A stretch of 64,000 bases of DNA from Verrucomicrobiaceae bacterium (GTDB taxonomy: Bacteria; Verrucomicrobiota; Verrucomicrobiia; Verrucomicrobiales; Verrucomicrobiaceae). The translations under genes and the position numbers were made by a program. Below the pieces are notes generated by a model that was not told where the DNA came from, ran no database searches, and saw nothing but the letters and a program-made list of their open reading frames with translations. Location of the stretch: contig JAIXSY010000032.1 in the NCBI GenBank assembly GCA_027484445.1, forward strand, positions 1 through 64,000, in the 5' to 3' direction. Below, piece by piece: positions 63,053-64,000 of the stretch. Position 1 is the first letter of the stretch. Each line of letters starts with the position of its first letter.

Positions 63053-63844
63053 TTACTGCGGTGGCACACGGAAAAGCTTGCCCGTGTAAGGGCATTTCAC
63101 TTCCATTCCGGTGGGCAGGCCGGTGACATCGACCAGCTGATGTTTCGCTGCATACGGGCTGTTCACGAATCCAGGGCGACCCGGAATGGTGCTGCCGTAG
63201 GGTAGATCAGGAGCGGGCGCCGTCGCCTGAATTGGGGGAGCATTGGTCGGTGGAGTGGTCGAAGGCGCAGGCTCCACCTTGGGCTCTGGAGTGGGTTGCG
63301 TCATGGCAGCCACGTTCGTGTTCGGCTTGGGCTGAACCTTAGGTGCTTGAGGAGCCGACGGTGTGGTCGTGACTTTCGGGGTAGGAGGTGTCGAAGCCAC
63401 ACTCGAAGAACTGCTCATGCCACCTGGCACGATGAAAGGCTTTTGCGTGTAAGGGCAAACGACTTTGGAGCCAGCACTCATGCCGCGAACATCGACCAAG
63501 CGTCCAGGTGTGGTGTAAGGAGTGCGAACGTAGCCCGGTAGCTCGCTCACAGCACGAGCGACGGGAAGATCTCCTGAGAGCTGAGAAGGGGGCGGAGTGT
63601 CCACCCGTGGAGTGGCAGGAGCCGTGGGCTGGGAAGGCACATAGACAGAAGTGCCGGAAGCGAGCGTCTGCTTGTTAGCGCCGCTGTTGAGAGGTGCGCC
63701 AGAAGGTTTTCCCAAATAATAAGTGATCAATCCCTTGCTCTGAATCTGGTTCCAAGCATCGCGCGGAGGCGCAGAACAGGAACTAACAGCCAAGGCGGCG
63801 ACGCCGAAGAGAGGCAGACGAATGAGCGCGGGAGGAATGTTCAT
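63053..63844 (-). CDS. Proline-rich lipoprotein with two CPYT-type repeats
   Basis: 263 residues from the ATG at 63844; an ATG three codons upstream is also possible. The lipobox is AVSSC-S, so it is a membrane lipoprotein. Two similar modules of about 40 residues are seen: [20 protein letters not shown]...[13 protein letters not shown] (about 103-140) and [20 protein letters not shown]...[13 protein letters not shown] (C-terminal end). A Pro/Thr/Ala linker of about 80 residues separates them. The CPYTxKxFxVP motif ends both. Family unknown; probably a cell-envelope protein. It has its own terminator. The 147 bp upstream are AT-rich and should contain its promoter. Confidence 0.75.
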   Translation of the reverse strand: MNIPPALIRLPLFGVAALAVSSCSAPPRDAWNQIQSKGLITYYLGKPSGAPLNSGANKQTLASGTSVYVPSQPTAPATPRVDTPPPSQLSGDLPVARAVSELPGYVRTPYTTPGRLVDVRGMSAGSKVVCPYTQKPFIVPGGMSSSSSVASTPPTPKVTTTPSAPQAPKVQPKPNTNVAAMTQPTPEPKVEPAPSTTPPTNAPPIQATAPAPDLPYGSTIPGRPGFVNSPYAAKHQLVDVTGLPTGMEVKCPYTGKLFRVPPQ

Positions 63845-64000
63845 GGCGTGCAATTTTTTTGAAACGGCTTCTCAAGCCTAATGAAGTTTTTTGTTTTTGC
63901 AACAACAATGACTTCGATGTTCAGCAATAACTGATTGATTGGTTGTTTTTACAATAATTTCCACAAATGGACTTTGTCTTCGGTTCTGTCATGAATTAAC

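Overview
The window looks like chromosomal DNA of a member of the Verrucomicrobiota, probably Verrucomicrobiaceae/Prosthecobacter-like. This is an inference. It rests on a PVC-type membrane-bound dehydrogenase/cytochrome c gene, large secreted Ig-like and beta-helix proteins, a sulfatase and a Tat-exported amidohydrolase, together with the scarcity of clear Shine-Dalgarno sequences before starts. The DNA is GC-rich and gene-dense, apart from one accessory patch at about 51.5-54.6 kb.

Layout. 1-7856 (minus) is one unbroken frame of 2618 codons running off the left edge: a giant secreted DUF4347 protein with near-identical internal repeats. 7857-8811 is a decayed stretch. 8812-11398 holds mtnP, a Fur-family regulator and an HGSNAT-like acyltransferase. 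11402-13749 is an ECF sigma operon (sigma factor, small membrane protein, large membrane-anchored protein). 13861-20860 holds dnaE, a PQQ-propeller protein, a Tat amidohydrolase and a short aldehyde-dehydrogenase-like protein. 20900-24559 holds an efflux outer-membrane lipoprotein, a CPBP protease, tRNA-Leu(UAG) and a zinc-ribbon coiled-coil protein.

24586-33882 (minus) is a complete energy-coupled uptake cluster: TPR protein, TonB-dependent receptor, DUF3450 protein, ExbB with a coiled-coil exported head, ExbD, TonB and a second TPR protein. It is a compact version of the Vibrio TonB2 arrangement. Three secreted proteins lie just upstream on the same strand (34407-40347). 40545-49686 holds two exported proteins of unknown function, a hemX/hemA/methyltransferase operon, an MTH1-like NUDIX enzyme, rpsU, a glutathione peroxidase and a Ski2-like helicase. 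hflX follows.

51489-54616 is a toxin-antitoxin and defence-like patch in partial decay. It has a vapC broken by TGA at the expected Cys codon, an intact vapBC pair, a SIR2-like gene with a one-base frameshift, a beta-helix protein fragment, and a DUF433/DUF5615 pair with in-frame stops. 54613-59119 holds a sulfatase, an rRNA pseudouridine synthase, a membrane protein of unknown function and an RppH-like enzyme. 59190-62921 is a PVC-type cytochrome gene carrying three in-frame double-hairpin palindromes of 54-56 bp. This is the most unusual DNA feature in the window and recalls Rickettsia palindromic elements. A repeat-containing lipoprotein closes the window.
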